Shown: in pieces, positions 7,442 through 16,441 of the stretch
Layout of the letters: the number at the start of each line of letters is the position of its first letter
Numbering within the stretch: the stretch's first letter is position 1
Assembly (NCBI GenBank): GCA_035693615.1
Contig: DASSGH010000113.1
Location: forward strand, 39,092-103,091
Length of the DNA: 64,000 nt
Reading direction: 5' to 3'
Source of the DNA: VAZQ01 sp035693615
GTDB taxonomy: Bacteria; Pseudomonadota; Alphaproteobacteria; Rhizobiales; Xanthobacteraceae
Position numbers and translations under genes: made by a program
The notes under the pieces: model-generated
Told to the model about the DNA's origin: nothing
The model's input: only the letters and a program-made list of their open reading frames with translations
The model's database searches: none

Positions 7442-8773
7442 TCAAGCCAAACGCCACACACGAACCGGCTGCTCGTAGCCGCGGATCGCTACATCTCCGA
7501 GCGGGGTCGCGTCGACATCTTGGCCGATCGCCTGCCGAACCGCGTCGGAGATCAGGAGCTGCGATCCGAATTGCTTATTGAGGCCCTCGATTCTCGAGGC
7601 CAAATTCACCGTGTCGCCGATCACGGTGTATTCCTTGCGCCGCGGCGAGCCGACGTTGCCTGCCACCACGTTCCCGAAATGCAGTCCTATGCCGATACGC
7701 AGCGGCCAATCGCTGCGGACATTGTGCTGCTCGATCGCGGCAAGCATCTCGCGCGCGGCCGTGACGGCGCGCCGCGCCGCGTCGGGATCGTCGAACGGCG
7801 CGCCGAACAGCGCGAGGAAGCCGTCCCCGAGAAACTTGTTCACGATACCGCCATTGCGGTCGACGATCTCGACCAGTACCGCAAACGCTGCGTCCAATCT
7901 GTCGACAACCTCTTGCGGCGCACGGGTGCGCGCTGCGGCCGTAAAGCCACGGATGTCGACGAACATGACGGCGACTTGCCGCGCATCGCTGCTGGTCGTC
8001 GAGCCGGCGGCCAGCAGGCGGTCCACCACCTGGGGCGAAACGTGTTGGCCGAACAGGTTGGTGACATGATCGCGGGCGGTTGCCGCCGCAATGCTTGCTT
8101 CGAATTGCCGGCGCAATTGCACGCCGACCGCGCCGGCGAGAACGCCGCAGGCAAAAATGACGGCGCTGCGCGAGATCAGAAAACCCGTCGTCAGCATCGG
8201 GTCGCCGGCAGCTGCCCGCGCGGCGGGATGAAACAGCGCGAGTCCGAGCACCTCGGTCGCCGCCACAAAACCGGTGAACGTCGAAAGCCAGAAATCGAGG
8301 CGCAAGGTCGACAGAATGATGAAGACGAAATAGAGGAGCGGCGCCACAAAGCCCAGGGCCGGCGCCGCTCCCATGTTAGACATGTGCGCAACAAGCAGGA
8401 GGCTGGGCAAGCTGGTTTCGATGAACGCGCCTAGGTAACGCCGCACCGTGGGGACATCGAGATCGCGTTTGAGTTGTCGGCTGACCAGCGCGAGCACCGA
8501 CGCTTCGAACAGGACAAACCCGCCAAGGCCGGCCCAGACGTAGACGAGGGGGAAATGCCCTCGCCAAATGCGATCCAAGATCGCCGGCGCGACCATGTCG
8601 GTGGTGGTCAATGCGGCCGCCAGTACTATGGCGGTGATGATAAGGGCGATGATGCGCAACCGCTCGGTTTTGAGGACCTCGCGGGCGAGCGCGTGTTTGA
8701 ACTCCGGCGACAAGGCGCGCCGCGGCTTGTGGTGAATGAGATTGCCGACAAATGCCTGCATGACGAGAGGCAA
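7442..8773 (-). CDS. Membrane-anchored class III adenylate cyclase
   Basis: The 443-residue protein has an N-terminal half with about six membrane segments (roughly residues 40-215) and a C-terminal class III cyclase domain. All key residues are present: metal-binding Asp273 ('VMFVDIRGFT') and Asp317 ('FLGDGFLALFG'), adenine-selecting Lys380 and Asp387 ('RRKEYTVIGDTVN'), and transition-state Asn390 and Arg394. It should therefore make cAMP. An internal ATG at codon 5 is an alternative start. Rhizobia commonly carry many such cyclases. It follows the TctC gene on the same strand with a 100-base gap. Confidence 0.9.
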   Translation of the reverse strand: MPLVMQAFVGNLIHHKPRRALSPEFKHALAREVLKTERLRIIALIITAIVLAAALTTTDMVAPAILDRIWRGHFPLVYVWAGLGGFVLFEASVLALVSRQLKRDLDVPTVRRYLGAFIETSLPSLLLVAHMSNMGAAPALGFVAPLLYFVFIILSTLRLDFWLSTFTGFVAATEVLGLALFHPAARAAAGDPMLTTGFLISRSAVIFACGVLAGAVGVQLRRQFEASIAAATARDHVTNLFGQHVSPQVVDRLLAAGSTTSSDARQVAVMFVDIRGFTAAARTRAPQEVVDRLDAAFAVLVEIVDRNGGIVNKFLGDGFLALFGAPFDDPDAARRAVTAAREMLAAIEQHNVRSDWPLRIGIGLHFGNVVAGNVGSPRRKEYTVIGDTVNLASRIEGLNKQFGSQLLISDAVRQAIGQDVDATPLGDVAIRGYEQPVRVWRLA

Positions 8774-8873
8774 TCCGCGTTGGATCGGCTGCCGCGCCTT
8801 TTTCCTAGCCCTTCGCCACGCGCACCAGGCGCAAGCGCATGACGGGGCGCGCTCGCGTTTCGCCGTGTCAGCG

Positions 8874-9851
8874 CTACTCCGTTCCCGCCAATCCCGCCTG
8901 CGTCACGACCTTGCCCCAGCGCGCGATCTCGCCGGCGATGAAGCGCTCTAGCTCCTCGGACGACGCGGTGCCGCCGGGAATCATGCCGAGCTTGACGATC
9001 TGCTGTTGAACGTCGGGCAAGGCCAAGACCGCGGTCAGCGCGGCTTGCAGCTTGCTCACGACCTCCTTGGGCGTGCCGGCCGGCACCGCGAACATGCCCC
9101 AGCCGGCGGCGTCGAATCCGGGAACGCCGGTCTCCGCGATTGGCGGGATGTCCGGCGCCGATGGCAGACGAATTGCGGTCGATACGCCGAGCGCACGCAC
9201 CTTGCCTTCCCTGATCTGCGGCAGCGAGGGGACAGTGTCGGAGAACAGCAGCGGCACGTGCCCGGCGATCACGTCGGTCAGCGCCGGCGCGCTGCCTTTG
9301 TAGGGAACGTGCGTCATTTCGATGCCGGTCATGCTCTTGAGCAGTTCGCCGTAGAGATGATGTGGCGAGCCGGGCCCGCCGGATGCGAAGGACAGCGTGC
9401 CCGGATGGTCCTTGGCGTATTGCACGAGCTCCGCGACCGAGCGCACCGGCAAGGACGGATTGGCCACGAGCACGAATGGAATCCTGCCCCCCAGCGCCAG
9501 CGGCACGAAATCCTTGACCGGATCGTAGGGGAGCTTCTTGTACATCGTGGCGCTGATGGCGAGCGACCCGCTGCCGGCCATCACCATGGTGTAGCCGTCG
9601 GGTGTGGCCTTGGCGCCGGCGGCCGTGCCGATCACCGAGCCCGCGCCCGGCCGGTTCTCCACCACGACCGACTTGCCGAGCCGATCCGAGAGGGGCGGCG
9701 CGACCGCGCGGCAGAGCGCGTCGACCGCGCCGCCCGCCGGCCACGGCGCGATCAAGGTGATCTGCCGCGTCGGGTAGTCCTGTGCCTGCGCGCCTAGCGC
9801 CGCCGCGGCGACGGCAAGACCGGTGAGAACGGGCAACAGCAAGCGTCTCAT
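8874..9851 (-). CDS. TctC/Bug-family tripartite tricarboxylate transporter solute-binding protein
   Basis: The 325-residue exported protein begins with a Sec signal, 'LLLPVLTGLAVAAAALGAQA'. Bug hallmarks follow: 'YPTRQITLIAPWPAGGAVD', 'VVENRPGAGSVIGT', 'ATPDGYTMVM' and 'THVPYKGSAPALTDVI'. These proteins bind carboxylates or amides for TctAB carriers. No tctA or tctB gene is nearby, as is usual for orphan Bug proteins. GGGAGGAG precedes the ATG at 9851. It sits just after the NitT/TauT permease genes on the same strand. Confidence 0.9.
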   Translation of the reverse strand: MRRLLLPVLTGLAVAAAALGAQAQDYPTRQITLIAPWPAGGAVDALCRAVAPPLSDRLGKSVVVENRPGAGSVIGTAAGAKATPDGYTMVMAGSGSLAISATMYKKLPYDPVKDFVPLALGGRIPFVLVANPSLPVRSVAELVQYAKDHPGTLSFASGGPGSPHHLYGELLKSMTGIEMTHVPYKGSAPALTDVIAGHVPLLFSDTVPSLPQIREGKVRALGVSTAIRLPSAPDIPPIAETGVPGFDAAGWGMFAVPAGTPKEVVSKLQAALTAVLALPDVQQQIVKLGMIPGGTASSEELERFIAGEIARWGKVVTQAGLAGTE

Positions 9852-9940
9852 GAACTCCTCCCACGCATCTTTGTCATCGTGCCCGAAGTCCCTCGGTGCT
9901 CCGGAAGTCCCGCCGCCGCGGAAGTGCCAAACATCGAGTC

Positions 9941-10744
9941 CTATCCCTTCGCCGCGCGCACCATGCCCCAGCGCATGACCGTGGCGCGTTCGAGCGAGCC
10001 GAACACCAGCCGCTCGAACAGAAAGCCGATGGCGCCGATCACCGCGAGCGCGGCCAGCATCACGTCCGCGTTCAGGAATTCCTTGGCGTCGAAAATGACC
10101 CAACCCAAGCCCCAATCGGAGGCGGCGAGCATCTCGGCGCCGACCACCGCGATCCAGGCCCGCAGGAAGGCTTGCCGCAGCCCGGTGATGATGAACGGCG
10201 AGGCGCCGGGAATGATCACCTTCCAGAACAGCGCCCGCTCATCGGCACCCATGGCGCCGGCCGCGCGCAGCCACAACGGATTGACCGCGCGCACCCCCGA
10301 CCAGGCATTGAGCAGCATCGGGAACAGCGAGGCATAGAACACGATCAGGATCGCCACGGTGTTGCCGAGCCCGAACCAGAGAATGAATACCGGTACCCAG
10401 GCGAGCGAGGGAATCGGCATCAGCGCGCTCGCAAGCGGAAGGCAGAAGTTCTCGACCGCGCGGAAGCGGCCCATCATGATGCCGAGCGGCAAGCCGACGA
10501 GGACCGCGAGCGCGAGCCCAAGCAGCACGCGGTACATGGTAAAGCCTGCGTGCTCGAGCATGGTGCCGTCGAGGAGAAGCGCCCACAGCGTGCTCGCGAC
10601 CTTCGGCAAGGTCGGCAGCAGCGCCGCCGGAAAGACGCCGCTGCGCGCAACCGCCTCGTAGCAGGCGGCGGCGACGAGCAGCGTGATCCCGGCGCGGGAC
10701 GCCGAGACCGCGCGCTCCATCGCCGCTTTGGTTGCCGCGCTCAC
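9941..10744 (-). CDS. NitT/TauT-type ABC transporter permease (copy 1)
   Basis: The 267-residue inner-membrane permease has about six membrane helices and the binding-protein-dependent EAA loop around 'AAGAMGADERALFWKVIIPG'. Other family features are 'PTLPKVASTLWAL' and 'GLGWVIFDAKEFLNADVML'. The GTG start at 10744 overlaps the stop of the upstream permease as GTGA, so translation is probably coupled. The two permeases are clear paralogues, with nearly the same C-terminal ending (ERATVMRWGMV here, ERYTVVRWGMM in the other). Together they could form a heterodimeric channel. Confidence 0.85.
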   Translation of the reverse strand: MSAATKAAMERAVSASRAGITLLVAAACYEAVARSGVFPAALLPTLPKVASTLWALLLDGTMLEHAGFTMYRVLLGLALAVLVGLPLGIMMGRFRAVENFCLPLASALMPIPSLAWVPVFILWFGLGNTVAILIVFYASLFPMLLNAWSGVRAVNPLWLRAAGAMGADERALFWKVIIPGASPFIITGLRQAFLRAWIAVVGAEMLAASDWGLGWVIFDAKEFLNADVMLAALAVIGAIGFLFERLVFGSLERATVMRWGMVRAAKG

Positions 10745-11574
10745 GCCATCATCCCCCAACGCACGACCGTGTAGCGTTCGAGCCGCTGGAACACGAGCTT
10801 TTCCAGCACCAACCCGATCGCGCCGATGACGGCGACGCCGGCGAGCATCACGTCGGTGTTCAAGAATTCGCGCGCGCCGAAGATCATCCAGCCGAGTCCC
10901 CACGGCACCGCTGCGAGCATCTCGACGCCGACCAGGATGCGCCACGCCTGCGCGAGGCCGAGCCGCAACCCGGTCAGCATGTAGGGCAGCGCGCCCGGCA
11001 GGATCACGTGATGCAACAGCCGCCGGTCGTCCGCGCCCATCGCCTGCGCCGAGCGCACCCAAACTTCCTTGACCGCCTTCACGCCGGTCCAGGTGTTGAA
11101 GATGATGGGGAAGGCGGAGACGAAGGCGACGAGCAGCACCGCGGTCACGTTGCCGAGGCCGAACCAGAGCAGAAACAGCGGCGCGTAGGCGAGGCCCGGG
11201 ATCGGCGCGCCGATGCTGATGAGCGGCAGGGCGACGTCTTCGGCCCGGCGCGAGCGGCCCATGGCAAAGCCGATCGCCACGCCCGCCACGGCGGCGAGCG
11301 CAAACCCGGCGAGCAGCCGGACGAGCGTGTCGAGCACGTGGTGAGGCAAGACACCGTCGGCGGTGAGGCGCAGCAAAGCGGCGGCGACCTCTTCGAGCGG
11401 CGGAAAGAGCTTGCGCGGGAAAATGCCGAGATGGGCGGTAGCTTCCCAGGCGAGGGCGAGCACGAGGAACGGAAACGCCGTGCGCGCGATCACCCGCCAG
11501 TGGCTTTCGTCCCGCTGTACCGCGGGCCCGGCGGGAAGCATATGCGGGGATACGGCGGGCGCGACGTTGGACAT
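10741..11574 (-). CDS. NitT/TauT-type ABC transporter permease (copy 2)
   Basis: The 277-residue permease has the same fold as its downstream neighbour, with the EAA loop near 'AQAMGADDRRLLHHVILPG' and the conserved 'PIPGLAYAPLFLLWFGLGN'. The ATG at 11574 ('MSNVAPAVSPHML') is chosen. The frame is open to 11940, but the extension is high-GC noise lying over the divergent AbrB-like gene. It is first in a minus-strand unit: permease, permease, then the TctC gene. No ATPase or NMT1-type binding protein is adjacent; the nearest are at 4532-6321. Confidence 0.85.
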   Translation of the reverse strand: MSNVAPAVSPHMLPAGPAVQRDESHWRVIARTAFPFLVLALAWEATAHLGIFPRKLFPPLEEVAAALLRLTADGVLPHHVLDTLVRLLAGFALAAVAGVAIGFAMGRSRRAEDVALPLISIGAPIPGLAYAPLFLLWFGLGNVTAVLLVAFVSAFPIIFNTWTGVKAVKEVWVRSAQAMGADDRRLLHHVILPGALPYMLTGLRLGLAQAWRILVGVEMLAAVPWGLGWMIFGAREFLNTDVMLAGVAVIGAIGLVLEKLVFQRLERYTVVRWGMMA

Positions 11575-11689
11575 GCGAGCACGATAGTGCCGCCGCACCT
11601 GCCCGGACAAGCGTCGTCCGGCGTGCATGCGTGCCGCGCGCGCCCGGCGATGGATTTGCGCGCGCGCGGCTGTTACGACCAATTCGCCC

Positions 11690-12887
11690 ATGCACGCAAT
11701 GACGACCCTCGAGCGCGTGTCGAAGCCTCTCGCCGCGGCGCTCGCGATTGCCTTGACGCTTGCCGCCGGCGTCGCCGGCGGCTTTGCCGCGCGCTTGGTG
11801 CACCTGCCTTTGCCGTGGCTCCTCGGCGCGCTGTTCACGACCATGGCGCTGTCGCTCGCCGGCGCGCCGGTGCGGCTCATCCCCTGGGGGCGGCCGGCGG
11901 GAACGGTGGTGGTCGGAGCCTCAACCGGCCTGCAATTCACCGCGACCGTGGTCGCGAAAACTCGTCACGCTGTTGCCGTTGATCATCGCCGCCGCCTTCA
12001 TCTCGACCATAGTCGGCGCCATCGGCGGGCTCCTCTACATGCGGCTCACCGGGATCGACCGGGTCACAGCCTTCTTCGCCACCGTCCCCGGCGGCGTGGT
12101 GGAAACGACGACCATCGCTCCGTATTACGGCGGCCATCTCGAGCCCATCATGGTGGCGCAGACGACGCGGGTGGCCCTCATCGTGGTGTTCGCGCCGTTC
12201 CTGGTGATCTCCTTCGTCGGCGGCGGCGCCCAGAACCCGCTGCTCGCCATTCCCGTCATCCCGTGGCTGGCGGTCCTCGGCCTGCTCGCGGTGTCGGGCA
12301 TCATCGCGACCTTGCTATCACGCACGCGCTCGCCCAATGCCTGGCTCATGGCGCCGCTCTTCATCGCGGCCGGCGTCAGCCATCTCGGCTGGGTCGAGGG
12401 TCGCATGCCCGATGTCCTGCTGATCGCGGCGCAGATCCTCATCGGCAGCGCGCTCGGCGCCCAATTCAGGCCAGCGTTTCTCACCCGGCTGTTCCGCCTG
12501 CTGTGGGCCTCGTGTCTCGTCGTGCTGTTCGCGGCCGGCGCGATGGCGCTCTTCGCCGCGGCGTTTGCCTGGCTTGCCGGCTATCCAATGCCGACGATGG
12601 TTCTCGCAATGGCGCCCGCCGGCATCGCCGAGATGGTGCTCACCGGCAAAGTGCTGGGACTCGATGCGACGCTCATCGCCGGCTTCCAACTCATGCGCAT
12701 CATCATCGTGCTGATCTGGTGCCGCACTGCGCTGGTTCTGTTCCACCGGCTCGCCGACGACCTTCGGCAAGCCACCCAGTGCCAGTTGCAGCCCGGATTG
12801 AGCGCAGCGAAAGCCGGCGCAAGTTCCCGCATGTCGTTTCGCGCAATGCAGGGCAGGCACGCCGGTCTGCTCGCGCCGCGAGCGTGA
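11690..12887 (+). pseudogene. AbrB-family membrane protein, disrupted by a +1 frameshift
   Basis: Two overlapping frames together make one AbrB/DUF-type integral membrane protein of about ten helices. The first frame starts at 11690 ('MHAMTTLERVSKPLAAALA') and reads correctly to 'LQFTATVVAK'. It then loses homology, and the correct continuation 'KLVTLLPLIIAAAFIST' is in the next frame. The switch falls on the run AAAA at 11957-11960; one A fewer would restore a single frame. Family traits in the second frame include 'FFATVPGGVVETTTIA' and 'MAPAGIAEMVLTGKVLGLD'. It is either a real lesion or a homopolymer sequencing error. AbrB-family proteins are poorly characterised putative carriers. Confidence 0.75.
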
Positions 12888-12955
12888 CGACAAACGCGTT
12901 CCCCGTGTGCTAGGAGACCGGCGAATTCGACCCCGTGTAATGAAGGAGAGTTGCA

Positions 12956-13915
12956 ATGGCGGCAAGCAAGCAGAAGATCGGCTGGATCGGCGTCGGCCGC
13001 ATGGGCGGCCCCATGGCCGAGCGCCTGCTCAAGGCCGGCTACGACGTCTCCATCTGGAACCGCACCCGCGCCAAGGCCGAACCGCTAGGAAAGCTCGGCG
13101 GCAAGGTGGTCGACAACCTCTTGGAGCTCAAGGACGTGGACGTTCTGTTCTCGATCGTCTCGACGGGGAAGGATCTGGATCAGGTCTATTTCGGCAAGAA
13201 CAGCGTGAGCGGCCACGGCGGCAAGCTGCCGAAAATTTTCGTCGATTGCTCGACCATTTCGGTCGAGGAGTCGGCGGCGATCCGCGACCGGCTCAAGCAG
13301 CTCGGCTGCGACTACGTCGCGGCGCCGGTGAGCGGCAACGCCAAGGTCATCAAGGCGGGCAAGCTCTCGGCCGTCATCTCCGGGCCGGAGGCTGCCTGCA
13401 AGACGGTGACGCCGATGCTCGAGGCGATCGCGCCGCGTGGCGTCTCCTACGTCGGCGAAGGCGAGCTCGCACGCATCTGCAAGATCGCCCACAATGTCAT
13501 GCTCGGCGTGGTGATCGAGAACTTGATCGAGATCACGCTGCTCGCCAACAAGATGGGCGTTCCCCGCCACGCGTTTCTCGCATTCATGAACAACGGCGTG
13601 ATGGGCTCGATGTTCACCGCCTATAAATCGCCGGCGCTGGTCAACCTCGATTGGACTACGACGTTCACGCCGGAGCTTTTGCGCAAGGATCTCGACCTCG
13701 GCCTGGCGCTCGGCCGGGAATGGGACGTGCCTATGCCGGTGACCGCGGCGGCGCGCGAGGTGCTGCAGGGCCATTTCGGCGCGGCGACGCTCAAGCCCGA
13801 TCCGCAGGAGTATCTGCAGAAGGACTTTGCCGCGCTGATGGAGACCATGGCGCTCGCCTCCGGCATGAAACTCAAAAGCGAGAACAAGAACGTGCCGACG
13901 GGATTGGAGAGCTGA
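12956..13915 (+). CDS. 3-hydroxyisobutyrate dehydrogenase-family NAD(P)-dependent oxidoreductase
   Basis: The 319-residue beta-hydroxyacid dehydrogenase has an N-terminal Rossmann motif, 'IGWIGVGRMGGPMAERLL'. The substrate motif is 'FVDCSTISVEESAAI' (canonical DxST), followed by 'VAAPVSGNAKVIKAGKLS'. The catalytic Lys lies in 'ICKIAHNVM'. These enzymes oxidise 3-hydroxyacids or reduce the matching semialdehydes. GAAGGAGAG precedes the ATG. The gene lies between the damaged AbrB gene and the tryptophan 2,3-dioxygenase gene. The exact substrate is unknown. Confidence 0.88.
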   Translation: MAASKQKIGWIGVGRMGGPMAERLLKAGYDVSIWNRTRAKAEPLGKLGGKVVDNLLELKDVDVLFSIVSTGKDLDQVYFGKNSVSGHGGKLPKIFVDCSTISVEESAAIRDRLKQLGCDYVAAPVSGNAKVIKAGKLSAVISGPEAACKTVTPMLEAIAPRGVSYVGEGELARICKIAHNVMLGVVIENLIEITLLANKMGVPRHAFLAFMNNGVMGSMFTAYKSPALVNLDWTTTFTPELLRKDLDLGLALGREWDVPMPVTAAAREVLQGHFGAATLKPDPQEYLQKDFAALMETMALASGMKLKSENKNVPTGLES

Positions 13916-14058
13916 GGCGGGTAGAACAGCCCCTCGTCGCCGCGAAAGGGCGGTAAACTAAGCCCATCGCGCTGGATGAGCGCCGCTGACATCCGGCATT
14001 CGCAATGTCGCTTGGCAGCGGGCGGACACATTTCGGCGCGGGTGCGAAAGGTTCGGCG

Positions 14059-15156
14059 ATGTCCAACTCCTCGCGCAAGGATAGCTTCTACTATGCCGAT
14101 TACTTGAAGCTCCCTGCGCTGCTCGCCGCCCAGCAGCCGGAGAGCGCGCGCCACGGCCGGCCCGCACACGACGAAATGCTCTTCATCGTCGTGCACCAGA
14201 CCTACGAATTGTGGTTCAAGCAAATTCTGCACGAGCTCGACCGCATCCAGGCCGATTTCGGCGGCGACGTGGTGGAGGACGAGTATCTCGGGCGCATCGT
14301 ACACGGCCTCGAGCGCATATCCGAGATCCTCAAGCTCCTGATCCAGCAGCTCGAGGTGCTGGAGACAATGACGCCGCTCGATTTCCTCGACTTCCGCGAC
14401 TTTCTCATTCCGGCCTCCGGCTTCCAGTCGGCGCAATTCCGGCTGATCGAGATCAGGCTCGGACTCGCGCGCGCCATGCGCTCGGAGTATGCCGGCAAGC
14501 CATTCGACGACACGCTGAGCGAAGCCGACCGCGCTCGCATTGCCGCCGCCGAAGCCGCCCCGAAGCTCGTCGACCAGCTCGACCGTTGGCTCTCGCGCAC
14601 GCCCTTCGTGCATCGCAGCGATTACGATTTCGCGCGCGAATATCGCTCGGCGGTGAAGCGCATGCTCGAGGACGACGCGGCGCGGGTGCGCGCCAATCAA
14701 GCGATAGGCTCCGCGCAACGCGAGGCCGAGGCGAAACGGATCGAGGCGTCGCTGGCTGAGTTCCAGGCGATTTTCGCCCCCGCATCTGGCCCTTCGCCGT
14801 GGCAGATGTCGCGCGCGGCGGTGCAGGCGGCGCTGTTCATCATCGTTTACCGCGACCGGCCGGTGCTGCAGCTGCCGTTCCGCCTGCTCGCCGCGCTGAT
14901 GAACGTCGACGAGTTGCTCTCGCTGTGGCGCTACCGGCACGCGCTGATGGTACAGCGAATGATCGGCGTGAAGATCGGCACCGGCGGCTCCGCCGGGCAC
15001 GATTATCTGCGCGACACCGCGGCGAAACACCGCGTCTTCTCCGACCTGTTCCGCCTCTCGACCTATCTCATCCCGCGCTCGCGCCTGCCCAAGCTGCCGC
15101 GCGAGCTTGAGGACGCCATGGGCTACCGCTACTCGGCCGGGCCGAGCGAGCGATGA
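14059..15156 (+). CDS. kynA: Tryptophan 2,3-dioxygenase family protein
   Basis: The 365-residue all-helical haem protein fits tryptophan 2,3-dioxygenase, which opens the indole ring to give N-formylkynurenine. Visible hallmarks are 'DEMLFIVVHQTYELWFKQ' near the N-terminus, 'IPASGFQSAQFRLIE', the proximal haem ligand His294 in 'WRYRHALMVQRMIG', and 'GTGGSAGHDYLRDT'. The ATG at 14059 follows GCGAAAGG and is preferred over 14005. The length is between the short bacterial and the animal forms. The stop overlaps the next start (ATGA at 15153-15156), so it is translationally coupled to the kynureninase-like gene. Confidence 0.88.
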   Translation: MSNSSRKDSFYYADYLKLPALLAAQQPESARHGRPAHDEMLFIVVHQTYELWFKQILHELDRIQADFGGDVVEDEYLGRIVHGLERISEILKLLIQQLEVLETMTPLDFLDFRDFLIPASGFQSAQFRLIEIRLGLARAMRSEYAGKPFDDTLSEADRARIAAAEAAPKLVDQLDRWLSRTPFVHRSDYDFAREYRSAVKRMLEDDAARVRANQAIGSAQREAEAKRIEASLAEFQAIFAPASGPSPWQMSRAAVQAALFIIVYRDRPVLQLPFRLLAALMNVDELLSLWRYRHALMVQRMIGVKIGTGGSAGHDYLRDTAAKHRVFSDLFRLSTYLIPRSRLPKLPRELEDAMGYRYSAGPSER

Positions 15157-16328
15157 CCTTGGATCTGCGCGATCACTTCTCCGAGTTTCGCGCCGCGCAG
15201 CCCGGGCGGATTCATCTCGCCGCGCACAGCCACCATTTCTGGCCGGACGCGGCGTGCGCGGCGCACCGCCTCGCGCTGGGCGAGGCCGCGCGCCTCGCCG
15301 ACGCCAAATGGGACGCGATCTTTGGCGAATTGATTCCGCGCGTGCAGCGAGGCATCGCCGCGGTGCTCGCGCTGCCCGATCCGACGACCATCGCGTTCGC
15401 GCCCAACACGCACGATTTCCTCAGGCGCCTCCTCTCCGCGCTGCCGCCGGGCCGCAGCCCGCGCATCCTGACGAGCGACAGCGAATTTCATTCCTTCACG
15501 CGCCAGATCGCGCGCCTGGAAGAAGAGGGGCTGGTCGCCGTCGAGCGCATTAGCGCCGAGCCGTTCGACAGCTTCGGCGAGCGGTTTGCCTCCGCGGCGC
15601 GCCGCGGCGGCCATGACCTCGTGTTCGTGAGCCAGGTGTTCTTCAATTCGGCGGCAACCGCCGGATCGCTCGACCCTATCGCCGCCGCGGTGCGCGATGC
15701 GCACACGTTGGTCGTGTTCGACGGCTATCACGGCTTCATGGCGCTGCCGACCGCCTTGGCGGCAAGCGCCGACCGCGCGTTCTATCTCGCCGGCGGCTAT
15801 AAATACGCGATGGCGGGGGAAGGCGTCTGCTTCATGCATTGCCCGGCGGGCTTTGCGCCGCGGCCGCGCGACACCGGCTGGTTCGCCGCGTTCGCCGCGC
15901 TGCGCGGCGGCAGCGCCGGCGTCGGCTACGGCACCGACGGCAGCCGCTTCATGGGCGCGACCTTCGACCCCACCGGGCTCTACCGTCTGGCGGCGATGTT
16001 CGATTGGATGCAAGGCATCGGGCTGACGGTGAAGGCAATTCACGCGCACGTGCTGGCATTGCAGACGCAGTTCCTCGCCGAGCTTGCGCGCGCCAAGGTC
16101 AAGCCGCTCTGCGATGCGCGCTTGGTCACACCGGTGGCGGCGGGCACGGCGCGCGGCCATTTCCTCACCTTCGAGTTAGGTAGCGCGCAAGCAATCCATG
16201 AGCGGCTCATGCGCGCAAAGATCGTCACCGATGTGCGCGGCGAGCGCATCCGCTTCGGATTCGGCTGCTATCACGCCGCGGAAGAGATCGATGCCGCGGT
16301 TGGCGCCATTGCGCGGGCGATCGCCTGA
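15153..16328 (+). CDS. Kynureninase-like class V PLP-dependent enzyme
   Basis: The 391-residue fold-type I PLP enzyme has the likely Schiff-base Lys217 in 'AGGYKYAMAGEG' and the cofactor-contact motif 'VVFDGYHGFMALPTAL'. Class V aminotransferase-fold proteins include kynureninase, which cleaves kynurenine to anthranilate and alanine. The coupled position behind tryptophan 2,3-dioxygenase makes that the best guess. The sequence is not close enough to classic KynU for certainty by eye. No kynurenine formamidase gene is present in the window. Confidence 0.75.
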   Translation: MTLDLRDHFSEFRAAQPGRIHLAAHSHHFWPDAACAAHRLALGEAARLADAKWDAIFGELIPRVQRGIAAVLALPDPTTIAFAPNTHDFLRRLLSALPPGRSPRILTSDSEFHSFTRQIARLEEEGLVAVERISAEPFDSFGERFASAARRGGHDLVFVSQVFFNSAATAGSLDPIAAAVRDAHTLVVFDGYHGFMALPTALAASADRAFYLAGGYKYAMAGEGVCFMHCPAGFAPRPRDTGWFAAFAALRGGSAGVGYGTDGSRFMGATFDPTGLYRLAAMFDWMQGIGLTVKAIHAHVLALQTQFLAELARAKVKPLCDARLVTPVAAGTARGHFLTFELGSAQAIHERLMRAKIVTDVRGERIRFGFGCYHAAEEIDAAVGAIARAIA

Positions 16329-16441
16329 ACGATCTCCAGCCTTGATCGGCGCCCGCAGCTGCGGGCAAACTCGTGGCGAATTGCAGGTGCCGAGCTCCGC
16401 TGAGCGAAGCTGGCGCGCGGGCCTGCGCTAGGGAGAACGAA

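Noticed and set aside
10745..11803. Upstream extension of permease copy 1 through permease copy 2
   Set aside because: It is a shadow frame of the second permease; the GTGA overlap at 10741-10744 gives a natural start.
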